Program-made: the position numbers and the translations under genes
The notes under the pieces: model-generated
The model's input: only the letters and a program-made list of their open reading frames with translations
What the model was told of the DNA's origin: nothing
Database searches by the model: none
Source: an uncultured Bacteroidales bacterium
GTDB taxonomy: Bacteria > Bacteroidota > Bacteroidia > Bacteroidales > F082
NCBI GenBank assembly: GCA_905233685.1
Contig: CAJOEZ010000002.1
Location: 47,990-111,989, forward strand
Direction: 5' to 3'
DNA length: 64,000 nucleotides
Part shown: piece by piece, positions 1-6,930 of the stretch
Layout: the number at the start of each line of letters is the position of its first letter
How positions within the stretch are numbered: the first letter of the stretch is position 1

Positions 1-45
1 TCTACCATTAGTGCTTTGCATCATATAGACCCAGTAGGTTTTCAT
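1..45 (-). CDS. GIY-YIG nuclease-like protein, N-terminal fragment
   Basis: Only the first 15 codons lie in the window; the gene runs off the left edge. The minus strand reads MKTYWVYMMQSTNGR from an ATG at 45. This matches the usual start of small Bacteroidota GIY-YIG proteins, where a Y-x-Y strand leads into the L-Y-x-G motif. The diagnostic second half is outside the window, so the family call rests on a short N-terminus. The gene begins just beside a cluster of three hairpin repeats. Confidence 0.45.
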   Translation of the reverse strand, partial: MKTYWVYMMQSTNGR

Positions 46-64
46 CGGTATTTCTTCTTTGACC

Positions 65-248
65 GCCGCCCATAGATTTCTTCGGCTTGAGCCTCGAAAT
101 GACATGGCCAGCTGGGTCTCTGCAGGGCTCAGAAAGCATGTCATACCGAGGCACAGCCGAGTGTATCTATGCTTTCTGAGGCCGTCCTATCTTCACGCTG
201 CCGCCCATAGATTTCTTCGGCTTGGGGCCTCGAAATGACATGGCCGGC
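65..248. repeat. Cluster of three hairpin repeats (family A)
   Basis: Three units lie head to tail: 65-112 and 200-248 (minus orientation) and 129-179 (plus). All share the core ATGTCAT-N2-CGAGGC, a 3-5 base loop, GCCGA-N4-ATCTATG. The outer arms differ between units but still pair: TCAGAAAGCAT with ATGCTTTCTGA at 129-139/169-179, and GCCGCCCAT with ATGGCCGGC (one mismatch) at 200-208/240-248. The rest of 46-254 shows no gene. Confidence 0.8.
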
Positions 249-254
249 TTGGTA

Positions 255-1616
255 TTACATATTGTTTTTCATCTCTTCCGCAAAGCCGACAAACCCCTCC
301 GCCGTCATCTGCTTCAGAAAAATCAATCCATGCGTAGCCCTAATAAGCGGATGCGCATTCTCATAGAAGTAATTCTTCCCTAAAATCAGTTGGATGTCTT
401 TCAGTTGCTTCACCCAAATGCTCTCCGCCAACTCGCTGAAGGGACCGTCAAAGTCGGGGTTGGGGAACTCGGCCTTGACTTGCGTCAAGTAGCTGTCCTT
501 GAAGGCTTTCTCAAACACGGCAATGGCGTTGAGCGACACCGGCACATACACATTGGCCTCGGCCGGATGGAACGTCGACCAGACATTGCGGTAGCCGAAA
601 ATCTTCAAATCCATGAGGTTGGTCTCCTTGCCCCAAAGCCTGACGGCCTCGGCGATGCTTTGCATGACCTTGTAGTGCGTATTGGGCCCCAAACCCGCTG
701 AATCGATGGCCACGGTGATGACGGAAGGTCTTAGCTCGCGCAGTTGGTTGAGGATGGGCATGACGTCGCGCTCGCGATCGGGAACCCAGGGGCCCTGAGT
801 CGGTCCCTGAGCCTGTCGAAGGGCCGACCCTCCATCATTGTAAAGCCCCAACCGCAAATGGTGAATATGACTCAAAGCCGTGCCCGTATAAGCCCAAACC
901 AACTCTTCCTCAAACTCCCTAATCTCACCTTTAAGTTTTTGAATCTCAGGGCTATTGGTTTCGTTATTTTGAATGTTTTTTATCTCAGTTTCAAACCTGT
1001 TTATTACCTCTTCGACGCTCTTCAGTTGCCACAGTCCCACGGCGTCGCGCAGGATACGGTGACAGAAGCCGCGTCGCATCTCGTCTTGGTTCTTGCGGGC
1101 CACGTTGTCGAGGTAATGGTAAACATCCTTTTCCTGCTTGTAGCGGTAGCCTTGCTCGAAGAAATCGGGATAATGCACCATCTGGATGCGGTCTTGGCGC
1201 AGATAGGCCAAAGTGTCTTCCAAAGCACCCTTCAGGAACTCATCGGTGACCGAATGGAAACCCGAGGTCATAATGGCGAAATGCACCTGATTCGACGGGC
1301 TGCGCAACTGTCTGTTAATGAACGGCATGATACCTAACATGATGTCGTCGTGGTGCGGACCGGTATGGTAGATGACCTCGTTGACAAAGGGCTTGACACC
1401 ACGCAAGAGCTTGGCTTCCGTATCACGGATGACTTGCTGCACGACATCAAGGCTCAAGTTGGGGATTCTTGAGCAGCGGGGGTCGTTTTGGAGCTCCTCC
1501 AAAGTCAGTTTATGGGCGTATCTGTCAAGGATTTTGCAGAGGCCCAAAACGGCGTGTTCGGTCTTCTCGAAGTTCCATTCGCCGTCGAAATAGGATGGGT
1601 CGGTTTTGTTAAACAT
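255..1616 (-). CDS. PIG-L/LmbE-like deacetylase family protein
   Basis: This 453-residue protein carries a PHHDD motif near residue 88, the position and form of the HPDD metal-binding motif of PIG-L/LmbE zinc deacetylases, preceded by a hydrophobic beta strand. Family members remove N-acetyl groups from amino sugars, and related modules in Bacteroidota can be attached to glucosamine-6-phosphate deaminase domains; here nagB is a separate gene about 4.4 kb away. There is no signal peptide, so a cytoplasmic location is likely. Residues around 268-280 (ALRQAQGP and following) are encoded by a dispersed hairpin repeat inserted in frame, so this stretch is probably not part of the ancestral protein. 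The ATG at 1616 is the only good start. Substrate unknown. Confidence 0.55.
   Translation of the reverse strand: MFNKTDPSYFDGEWNFEKTEHAVLGLCKILDRYAHKLTLEELQNDPRCSRIPNLSLDVVQQVIRDTEAKLLRGVKPFVNEVIYHTGPHHDDIMLGIMPFINRQLRSPSNQVHFAIMTSGFHSVTDEFLKGALEDTLAYLRQDRIQMVHYPDFFEQGYRYKQEKDVYHYLDNVARKNQDEMRRGFCHRILRDAVGLWQLKSVEEVINRFETEIKNIQNNETNSPEIQKLKGEIREFEEELVWAYTGTALSHIHHLRLGLYNDGGSALRQAQGPTQGPWVPDRERDVMPILNQLRELRPSVITVAIDSAGLGPNTHYKVMQSIAEAVRLWGKETNLMDLKIFGYRNVWSTFHPAEANVYVPVSLNAIAVFEKAFKDSYLTQVKAEFPNPDFDGPFSELAESIWVKQLKDIQLILGKNYFYENAHPLIRATHGLIFLKQMTAEGFVGFAEEMKNNM
799..828. repeat. Family B hairpin repeat inside a coding region
   Basis: The unit has the conserved core TGAGCCTGTCGA enclosed by a CCCT/AGGG stem and outer GTCGG/CCGAC arms. 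It lies in frame inside the LmbE-like gene and is translated as part of ALRQAQGP. A partial second copy of the left arm (GGGCCCTGAGTC) sits just before it at about 789-801. Confidence 0.85.
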
Positions 1617-1656
1617 ACCTTAATTATATAGGGTTGTATATTTTTGAAAGCGGGCT

Positions 1657-1717
1657 TTTGAAGCCATGTCATCCCTGCGGCTGGCTGTGCGCGAGCATGG
1701 GATCTATGGCTTCAAAA
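1657..1717. repeat. Hairpin repeat, divergent family A
   Basis: Perfect 12-base arms TTTTGAAGCCAT (1657-1668) and ATGGCTTCAAAA (1706-1717) enclose a GC-rich interior. The edges keep the family A signature (ATGTCAT at the left, ATCTATG at the right), while the outer arm sequence differs from other copies yet still pairs perfectly. Confidence 0.7.
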
Positions 1718-1746
1718 GACGGCTTTTATGTGTTTTTCTTCATGCC

Positions 1747-1795
1747 GCCGCCCATAGATTTCTTCGGCTTGGAGCCTCGAAATGACATGTGCGGC
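1747..1795. repeat. Family A hairpin repeat
   Basis: Minus-orientation unit with arms GCCGCCCAT (1747-1755) and ATGTGCGGC (1787-1795, one mismatch) around the standard core. It forms a pair with the unit at 1657-1717 in the gap between two minus-strand genes. Confidence 0.8.
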
Positions 1796-1801
1796 TTTAC
1801 T

Positions 1802-2551
1802 TTATTCCGAAAGACTTACCGTCTGGAGCAAAGAAGTCGAAACCAGCTGCTCCGACGACTCCATGCGGCCGTCAAGGAAAAACGTGTCGTGACGAATGAT
1901 ACCGTAACCTATTGCGTACCAAGTGAGTGTGATTCTGTCGTTTTTGTAGAACGGCCTCCTCTCGAGCTTGCGTTCCTGCACCACGATGCAGTTGAACGTC
2001 CCGGCAGGGACGCAGATGGTCTCCTCGCGCAGCACCTTGCGTTCGGTACAGTCGATGGTGTAGCGGAAGGCACTCCACGACACGACGGCGTGGATGTCTT
2101 GCAGCAGGTCGCCAGGCGCAGCCATGGATTTCAGGGTCGAGAGCCCGCCCTCCGACTTGAACTTAAAAATCTTGAACATCTTTTTCACGGCCGAGGCAGC
2201 CGTGGCGGCCACATCAACTTGCACGTCACCAGTGGTCAACACCGTTGCCCAAGCGGGCAGAAGGCCTTCGATGGGCGACTTGACCTGCTCCGACTGGAAA
2301 TGCGTCGAAAAGGCGACGTCCAAGGCACCGTCGGGGCGCTCTGTGACCTCGTTGATGCGCATCGTGTGCTTCCACCAAAGCTCCCCCGACGAGGGCGCCC
2401 GACGCTCATACCTGAGCGTCGCGCCTTTCGTGGTGCAAAAATAGCCTTCTGGACGGTTTTGCGCCTTACCGGCAGGCCATAAAAACAGAATAAATAAGAG
2501 ATTCAGTATGAGTGCTTTAGTTGATGTTCCGTTCATGGTTTTTGCTGTCAT
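1802..2551 (-). CDS. Exported TapB/DUF3108-like protein
   Basis: The ATG at 2551 overlaps the stop codon of the upstream gene in an ATGA junction, so the two are probably translationally coupled; a second ATG at 2536 is an alternative. A hydrophobic signal peptide ends at GKA-Q, leaving a Gln at +1 of the mature protein. The rest is predicted beta-rich, with the C-terminal pattern GYGIIRHDTFFLDGRMESSE typical of TapB/DUF3108-like periplasmic proteins in Bacteroidota (a strand ending in a Y-G-I/L-V-R turn and then G-x-x-E-S). The role is unknown. Its coupling to a protein with a toxin-44-like end makes a protective or accessory role conceivable, but nothing in the sequence proves it. Confidence 0.55.
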   Translation of the reverse strand: MTAKTMNGTSTKALILNLLFILFLWPAGKAQNRPEGYFCTTKGATLRYERRAPSSGELWWKHTMRINEVTERPDGALDVAFSTHFQSEQVKSPIEGLLPAWATVLTTGDVQVDVAATAASAVKKMFKIFKFKSEGGLSTLKSMAAPGDLLQDIHAVVSWSAFRYTIDCTERKVLREETICVPAGTFNCIVVQERKLERRPFYKNDRITLTWYAIGYGIIRHDTFFLDGRMESSEQLVSTSLLQTVSLSE

Positions 2552-4497
2552 TTTTTGTCCCAATGGTAGCCCGCCCGGATGGAGAGAATGTCGTCGCGGG
2601 AGTCGAAGCTGCCAAAGCTATAAGGAGAGAAGAAAGCGTTCAGGTGCGAGCCCAGAAGCGCGATCCACTGCGGGACGCCCACCTCAAAGGCGGCGGCGCC
2701 CCAAAGGAAGTTTCCGTAGTTGTAGTTGTCGTGGGCGATGACCCCCATAGGGCAGGCATCGGTCACGTATAGGGTGTTAGGGTAAATGTCGTAGGCGCTG
2801 TTGGTGGCAAAATCCAGGCGGTGGCCGAACTGGCTCTCTTGCAAGAGGAACCACATGCCACGGATAAGCCCCCGGTTTCGGAGCTCAAAGGCCCCAGATT
2901 TAGAGAGGTCGGAGGCCATGGCTTGGATGGAAACGACCTCCAAAGTCGTGTTTGGGTTGAGCTGCAAAGGTGTCCTTTCAGTGTCGGCAAACTGAGCCGA
3001 GAGCGGGGTTTCTCCGAAGCCTCGGTCGGCAATAATCCTGCCCGCAGGACCTTCGGTCTCCACCTTGCCGAGATAGGTGCCCGTGCCGTCGAAGAGAAAG
3101 CTCTCGCCACATTCCGCGTTGGGGACCACATCGGGCCAGGCTGCACAGAGGTCGTGGGAAAGCTGCTCCCGCAGGAGCTCCGTCAGCGGGTCGGTGGCCG
3201 TCCAGCGGAAGGTCTCGGGCGGCAGGCGGTCGGCATTGTGCTTGTTGAGCGTCATCGCACGGTCAGAGTGCAGCCCCAAGGTGTCGTAAGACGTGTATTT
3301 GAAGCAAACTTCCGGCTTGCATTCGGCATCCGAATAGACGATGGCCGAAGGCCGGTACATCATCCCCGCTGGCGCGTTGGGTGCTGCAAATGCGTCATAA
3401 AGAACCGCTGTGGAATCCACAAACTGCCCATCCTTCCATCGCGAGGCGGTAAGCACCGTCCCCGTCATCCCGCGGGCAAGAAGGGAATCAGCGACCGGAC
3501 CGTAATCGGGTCTGTGATAGAAAGGATAGGTATAGAAAAGCTGCTCGTTCGTGCCGTCCCCACCGTCGATTTCCACCTCAACGGGATAAGGGTTGGTAGG
3601 CCCTACGGCATAAGTGTAACGGCGAACGCTTGTTCGGGGCGGAGACAGGCTGTCCTCGGGATAGCACAAGGTCGTCACGCTCTGGAGACGGCCCTCTTTG
3701 TTGCCGTCGGCGTATTGGTACAACGTACTGCGTGTCAAGCGGTTATCTCCAGAAAACTCTTCCTTTTTCATGAGACGACCCTCCGCAAAACGTCGTACGG
3801 TTTTTCGCAAAGTGTCCTTTCCGTCTGTAACGGTTTCGGTGATGTCTTGCCCTAAGCTGTCGCTACTGTAAGCGTATTCCGAGACGCCCGTCACTTGGCC
3901 TTCCGCGTCTTTTCGGCAGACGGAGCGTTTCAGCAGACGGTTCCCTGCCGGAGCGAAGGAAAAGTCCACCGAACCGCCAGCGATGCGCGTGATGCTTTGC
4001 AGCCTTGCTTGAGCCGTGTAATCCATTCTGAGCTCTTGCACCTCCGAGCCGTCACGCCCTTGTATCCGGACGGATTTCAGTTCCGGATTCGCTTCCAAGG
4101 TGACTTTGCATACCGTGGCGCTATCCGCATCCAAGACGGTGAAGCCTTTTACAAGACCTTCGGAAACAGCGAAATACACCGAACCTCGGGGCCAGAAAAT
4201 GCCTTCGGGCAAAACCACAATACGGTTGCCCGCGTCGTCTTGCACTTGCCTCAGCAGGCCATGAGGACCATACCAGAAGTGCGTCCCGTCGCCTCGGAGG
4301 GTATCGCCTTCCCGACCAAAAGCCGCTTCTCCTATCCTCAAGGTCCAGCCGGGAGCCACGGGCATACCGCAACTGTCTGCCTCGGTCTGGTAATGCAGTA
4401 CCAAGGGCACGGTCATCCTGCCGTAGTGGACCGTATGAAGCGGAAGGGTAACCCCCGCAAGGAGCTGAAGTATGAAAAAAAGAAACAACCTCGACAT
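2548..4497 (-). CDS. Exported YD-repeat-like protein with polymorphic toxin type 44-like C-terminus
   Basis: 649 residues with an N-terminal signal peptide (hydrophobic residues 3-19). The body (about 25-480) is built of short beta strands in which tyrosine, arginine and charged residues alternate, as in YD/RHS-type shells, but without the strict RHS core. The last 110 residues carry the pattern DNYNYGNFLWGAAAFEVGV and then FDSRDDILSIRAGYHW. This resembles the polymorphic toxin type 44 (Ntox44) family, whose hallmark is a D-x-GN-x-x-x-G-A segment followed by a D-x-x-x-I-x-x-G segment. Ntox44 domains are predicted, mostly untested, toxins. The gene starts 9 bases after the stop of the wlbA-like gene and overlaps the next gene by 4 bases. 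No secretion adaptor or clear immunity gene is adjacent, so an antibacterial role is inference. Confidence 0.5.
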   Translation of the reverse strand: MSRLFLFFILQLLAGVTLPLHTVHYGRMTVPLVLHYQTEADSCGMPVAPGWTLRIGEAAFGREGDTLRGDGTHFWYGPHGLLRQVQDDAGNRIVVLPEGIFWPRGSVYFAVSEGLVKGFTVLDADSATVCKVTLEANPELKSVRIQGRDGSEVQELRMDYTAQARLQSITRIAGGSVDFSFAPAGNRLLKRSVCRKDAEGQVTGVSEYAYSSDSLGQDITETVTDGKDTLRKTVRRFAEGRLMKKEEFSGDNRLTRSTLYQYADGNKEGRLQSVTTLCYPEDSLSPPRTSVRRYTYAVGPTNPYPVEVEIDGGDGTNEQLFYTYPFYHRPDYGPVADSLLARGMTGTVLTASRWKDGQFVDSTAVLYDAFAAPNAPAGMMYRPSAIVYSDAECKPEVCFKYTSYDTLGLHSDRAMTLNKHNADRLPPETFRWTATDPLTELLREQLSHDLCAAWPDVVPNAECGESFLFDGTGTYLGKVETEGPAGRIIADRGFGETPLSAQFADTERTPLQLNPNTTLEVVSIQAMASDLSKSGAFELRNRGLIRGMWFLLQESQFGHRLDFATNSAYDIYPNTLYVTDACPMGVIAHDNYNYGNFLWGAAAFEVGVPQWIALLGSHLNAFFSPYSFGSFDSRDDILSIRAGYHWDKK

Positions 4498-4505
4498 AAA
4501 AGGCT

Positions 4506-5474
4506 TTATTTCCAGCCGAAAGGATGCTCCGTCAGCGGGAGTTTGGCCATGGGGTGATAGTCACCCTTCAGGCCGATAGGCGTGGCATTGCGGATGTCGT
4601 AGACGATATTGATGCAGCGACGCGCCTCCTCGATGCCGAAACCGCGTCCGGCAAGGATTTCCTGATAGCTCTTGGTGTGCAGCTCGGTGAAGCCCACGCT
4701 GAACTCAAACTCCTCGCCGTCAATCAGGATGGTGCGGAAGGTGCGTTTCTCGCCTTCCACGGCATTGGGCGGAAGGGTGTCGGCATTGATACTGAGGAAA
4801 TAGCGCACACGGGCTCGTTCCAATTCGAGATAGCCTGCCACACGGTCGTGGGAGGCCACATGGACGATGTTCTTTTTCACATCACCGAAAATCCAGCTCA
4901 GCATATCGTAGAAATGCACACCGATGTTGGTGGCGATGCCTCCGCTCTTGTTATTGTCGCCCTTCCACGAGGCGTAGTACCAGTTGCCACGTGAGGTGAT
5001 GTAAGTCAGGTCCACGTCATAAATTTTGTCCTTCGGGCCTTCCTCGACTTTCTTTTTCAGGGCTTGGATCTTGTCGTGAAGGCGCAGCTGGAGAATGGTG
5101 TAGGCCTTGTGGCCCGTGCGCTGTTGCACATGTTCAAGGGCGTCGATGTTCCACGGGTTAAGCACAAGGGGCTTTTCGCAGATGACGTCGGAGCCATAAC
5201 GCAAGGCGTAGCGCGTGTGGGCATCGTGCAGGTAGTTGGGCGTGCAGATGCTCATATAGTCGATGGTGTGGCCTTGGTCTTTCAGCTTGGTGTTGTGGCG
5301 GTCGAAGAGCTCCTGCTCCGTGAAGAAGGCCGCTTGTGGGAAATAGCTGTCGATGATGCCTACGCTGTCATTTTTGTCGTAGGCCGAAATGAGCACATTG
5401 CCTGTGTCTTTGATGGCTTTAAGGTGTCTGGGGGCTACGTAGCCCCCGACACCGATGATTGCAAAGGTTTTCAT
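4506..5474 (-). CDS. wlbA: Gfo/Idh/MocA oxidoreductase, probable UDP-GlcNAcA 3-dehydrogenase
   Basis: The protein starts with a Rossmann motif (MKTFAIIGVGGYVAPRHL, dinucleotide-binding GxGxxxxxRH) and has the catalytic EKPL signature near residue 120, followed by the C-terminal half of the Gfo/Idh/MocA fold with GVHFYDML. At 322 residues it fits WlbA/WbpB enzymes, which oxidise the C3 of UDP-N-acetylglucosaminuronic acid on the way to 2,3-diamino sugars of O-antigens. An ATG at 5474 is chosen because it opens directly on the Rossmann strand; in-frame sequence upstream is CTGGC-repeat DNA. The partner aminotransferase and acetyltransferase are not nearby, so the exact substrate is a family-level inference. 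Confidence 0.75.
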   Translation of the reverse strand: MKTFAIIGVGGYVAPRHLKAIKDTGNVLISAYDKNDSVGIIDSYFPQAAFFTEQELFDRHNTKLKDQGHTIDYMSICTPNYLHDAHTRYALRYGSDVICEKPLVLNPWNIDALEHVQQRTGHKAYTILQLRLHDKIQALKKKVEEGPKDKIYDVDLTYITSRGNWYYASWKGDNNKSGGIATNIGVHFYDMLSWIFGDVKKNIVHVASHDRVAGYLELERARVRYFLSINADTLPPNAVEGEKRTFRTILIDGEEFEFSVGFTELHTKSYQEILAGRGFGIEEARRCINIVYDIRNATPIGLKGDYHPMAKLPLTEHPFGWK

Positions 5475-5477
5475 GTT

Positions 5478-5515
5478 TTTGGCTTCTGGCTTCTGGCCTC
5501 TGGCTTTTGGCAGCT
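5478..5515. repeat. CTGGC-rich inverted arm, left of four-helix-bundle gene
   Basis: A run of imperfect TGGCTTC/TGGCCTC hexamers ends in GGCAGCTCCAACG. It is the reverse complement, with small changes, of the arm at about 5949-5988 on the other side of the four-helix-bundle gene. Confidence 0.75.
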
Positions 5516-5535
5516 CCAACGCAGGCCAGCAGCCA

Positions 5536-5895
5536 TTACTTTTTTTCTGTTAGTGTTACTATAAAAGAGCCAATTCTTTTTTGGAGGCTCATAATGCTTT
5601 CGTCTGTAGACTGGAATAATTCTTCAGAAATGTATTTCCTTCTTCGTGCTATGATAAGCTGTGTTTCCAGTTCGTATGCAGAACCCAAAGCAATGTCAAG
5701 AAAACGTGCAAACTCCACGTCTGACCTTCTTCCAGCACCTTCTGCAATGTTCGAAGGAATGGAAACAACAGCCCTTTCCATCTGACTCCCTAATTGATAA
5801 AGCTCGTTTTTCGGAAAAGCATCACAAATATCATAAATGACATCTGTAAGTTCAATGGAATCAATCCAAATCTCGTAATTCTTAAAGTTTCTCAT
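5536..5895 (-). CDS. Four-helix-bundle protein (23S rRNA intervening-sequence/bAvd-like family)
   Basis: 119 residues, start ATG at 5895 (MRNFKNYEIW). The protein has the family pattern: F-x-x-L/Y-x-I-W at the start, Y-x-L-x-x-Q-M-x-R-A-x-V-S-I-P-S-N-I-A-E-G in the middle, and R-x-L-x-x-A-x-G-S-x-x-E-L-E-T at the third helix. These proteins form pentameric helical bundles; relatives are encoded by 23S rRNA intervening sequences and by the Avd gene of diversity-generating retroelements, and many are orphans of unknown role. No reverse transcriptase or variable repeat is seen nearby. The gene sits between two inverted CTGGC-rich arms, which suggests it was inserted between wlbA and nagB. A longer reading frame upstream of 5895 is repeat sequence. 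Confidence 0.8.
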   Translation of the reverse strand: MRNFKNYEIWIDSIELTDVIYDICDAFPKNELYQLGSQMERAVVSIPSNIAEGAGRRSDVEFARFLDIALGSAYELETQLIIARRRKYISEELFQSTDESIMSLQKRIGSFIVTLTEKK

Positions 5896-5948
5896 AAACT
5901 TATTGTTTTTCACAAGCCCAAGCTCATGGCTTCTGACCTCAAAACAAC

Positions 5949-5988
5949 GTTCAAGTTGCCAGAGGCCAGAAGCCAATAGCCAGAAGCC
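5949..5988. repeat. CTGGC-rich inverted arm, right of four-helix-bundle gene
   Basis: Reads TTCAAGTTGCCAGAGGCCAG and continues with AGAAGCCA units. Its reverse complement aligns with the left arm at 5478-5515, sharing the TGGCTTCTGGC units, CTGGCCTCTGGC and the inner end GGCA-A/G-CT followed by AACG. Confidence 0.75.
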
Positions 5989-5989
5989 A

Positions 5990-6781
5990 TCACAAATTAC
6001 TCTTCTCGATATCCTTAAAGTACTTAACAGTCTGATACTTCAGCTCATCGCAGGCCGCGTCGTCGCAAACAATAATACCTTTCGGATGCATCTGTAGCAC
6101 GCTCACCGTCCACATTTGGCTGACAGAACCCTCGATGGCATGAGCCAAAGCACGAGCCTTATTATGGCCGTTGGCCAAGATCATCACCTCGCGGCTGTCC
6201 ATGACGGTACCTACACCTACGGTGAGAGCCGTCTTCGGCACCTTATTAATATCGTTCTCGAAGAAACGCGAATTGGCGATGATGGTGTCGGAGGTCAAAG
6301 TCTTCACGCGGGTGCGCGAGGTCAGGCTGCTGCCGGGCTCGTTGAAGGCGATGTGGCCGTCGGGACCGATGCCGCCCATGAAGAGGTCGATGCCACCATA
6401 GCTCTTGATTTTGGCTTCGTAGCGGGCGCACTCGGCCTCAAGGTCTTCGGCGTTGCCGTTCAGGATGTTGACGTTTTCCTTCTTGATGTCGATGTGCTTG
6501 AAGAAGTTGTTCCACATGAAGCTGTGGTAGCTCTCAGGGTGGTCTTCAGGGATGCGGACGTATTCGTCCATGTTGAAGGTCACCACGTTCTTGAAGGAGA
6601 CCTTGCCCTTCTTGTAAAGCTTCACCAGTTCCTTGTAGGTGCCGATGGGTGTTGAGCCCGTGGGCAGACCCAGGATGAAGGGCTTCTTGGCCGTGGGCTT
6701 GAAGGCGTTGATGCGTTCGACGATATGATTGGCGGCCCAACGCGACATGGCGTCGTAGTTTTTTTCTATGATTACTCTCAT
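5990..6781 (-). CDS. nagB: Glucosamine-6-phosphate deaminase
   Basis: 263 residues, the standard NagB length. It converts glucosamine 6-phosphate to fructose 6-phosphate and ammonia in the cytoplasm. Visible hallmarks are [13 protein letters not shown] (phosphate loop, residues 39-51), FNMDEY (catalytic Asp region, about 70-75), the [20 protein letters not shown] motif with the ring-opening His, and the C-terminal lid. The start [12 protein letters not shown] matches the family N-terminus. It stands between two CTGGC-rich repeat blocks, and no other N-acetylglucosamine catabolic gene (nagA) is visible in the window. Confidence 0.96.
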   Translation of the reverse strand: MRVIIEKNYDAMSRWAANHIVERINAFKPTAKKPFILGLPTGSTPIGTYKELVKLYKKGKVSFKNVVTFNMDEYVRIPEDHPESYHSFMWNNFFKHIDIKKENVNILNGNAEDLEAECARYEAKIKSYGGIDLFMGGIGPDGHIAFNEPGSSLTSRTRVKTLTSDTIIANSRFFENDINKVPKTALTVGVGTVMDSREVMILANGHNKARALAHAIEGSVSQMWTVSVLQMHPKGIIVCDDAACDELKYQTVKYFKDIEKSNL

Positions 6782-6821
6782 TTTATTAAGTTGTTAGTTG
6801 TTCAGTTGTTTAGTTGTTTAG

Positions 6822-6927
6822 TTTGGCTGCTGGCTACTGGCCTCTGGCTATTGGCAGCTTTTTGATAAGCGTTGGACTTACCTCTCTTGAAAAAGCTGCC
6901 AAAAGCCAGGAGCCAAGAGCCAAAAGC
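6822..6927. repeat. CTGGC-rich inverted repeat, empty copy without a gene
   Basis: The left arm (about 6822-6862, TTGGCTGCTGGC onward, ending GGCAGCTTTTT) and right arm (about 6889-6927, AAAAAGCTGCC onward) are imperfect reverse complements separated by roughly 27 bases. The arms match those around the four-helix-bundle gene, so this looks like a gene-less version of the same unit. Confidence 0.75.
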
Positions 6928-6930
6928 ACA

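Noticed and set aside
65..248. CRISPR array
   Set aside because: Units are palindromic, in both orientations and unequally spaced, with no cas genes.
5477..5519. N-terminal extension of the wlbA-like gene
   Set aside because: The added residues are encoded by the CTGGC repeat; the Rossmann fold begins at ATG 5474.
5536..5895. Diversity-generating retroelement
   Set aside because: The Avd-like protein is present, but no reverse transcriptase, template repeat or variable repeat is seen nearby.
5896..5976. N-terminal extension of the four-helix-bundle gene
   Set aside because: The extension is repeat sequence, and the family normally begins near MRNFKNYEIW.
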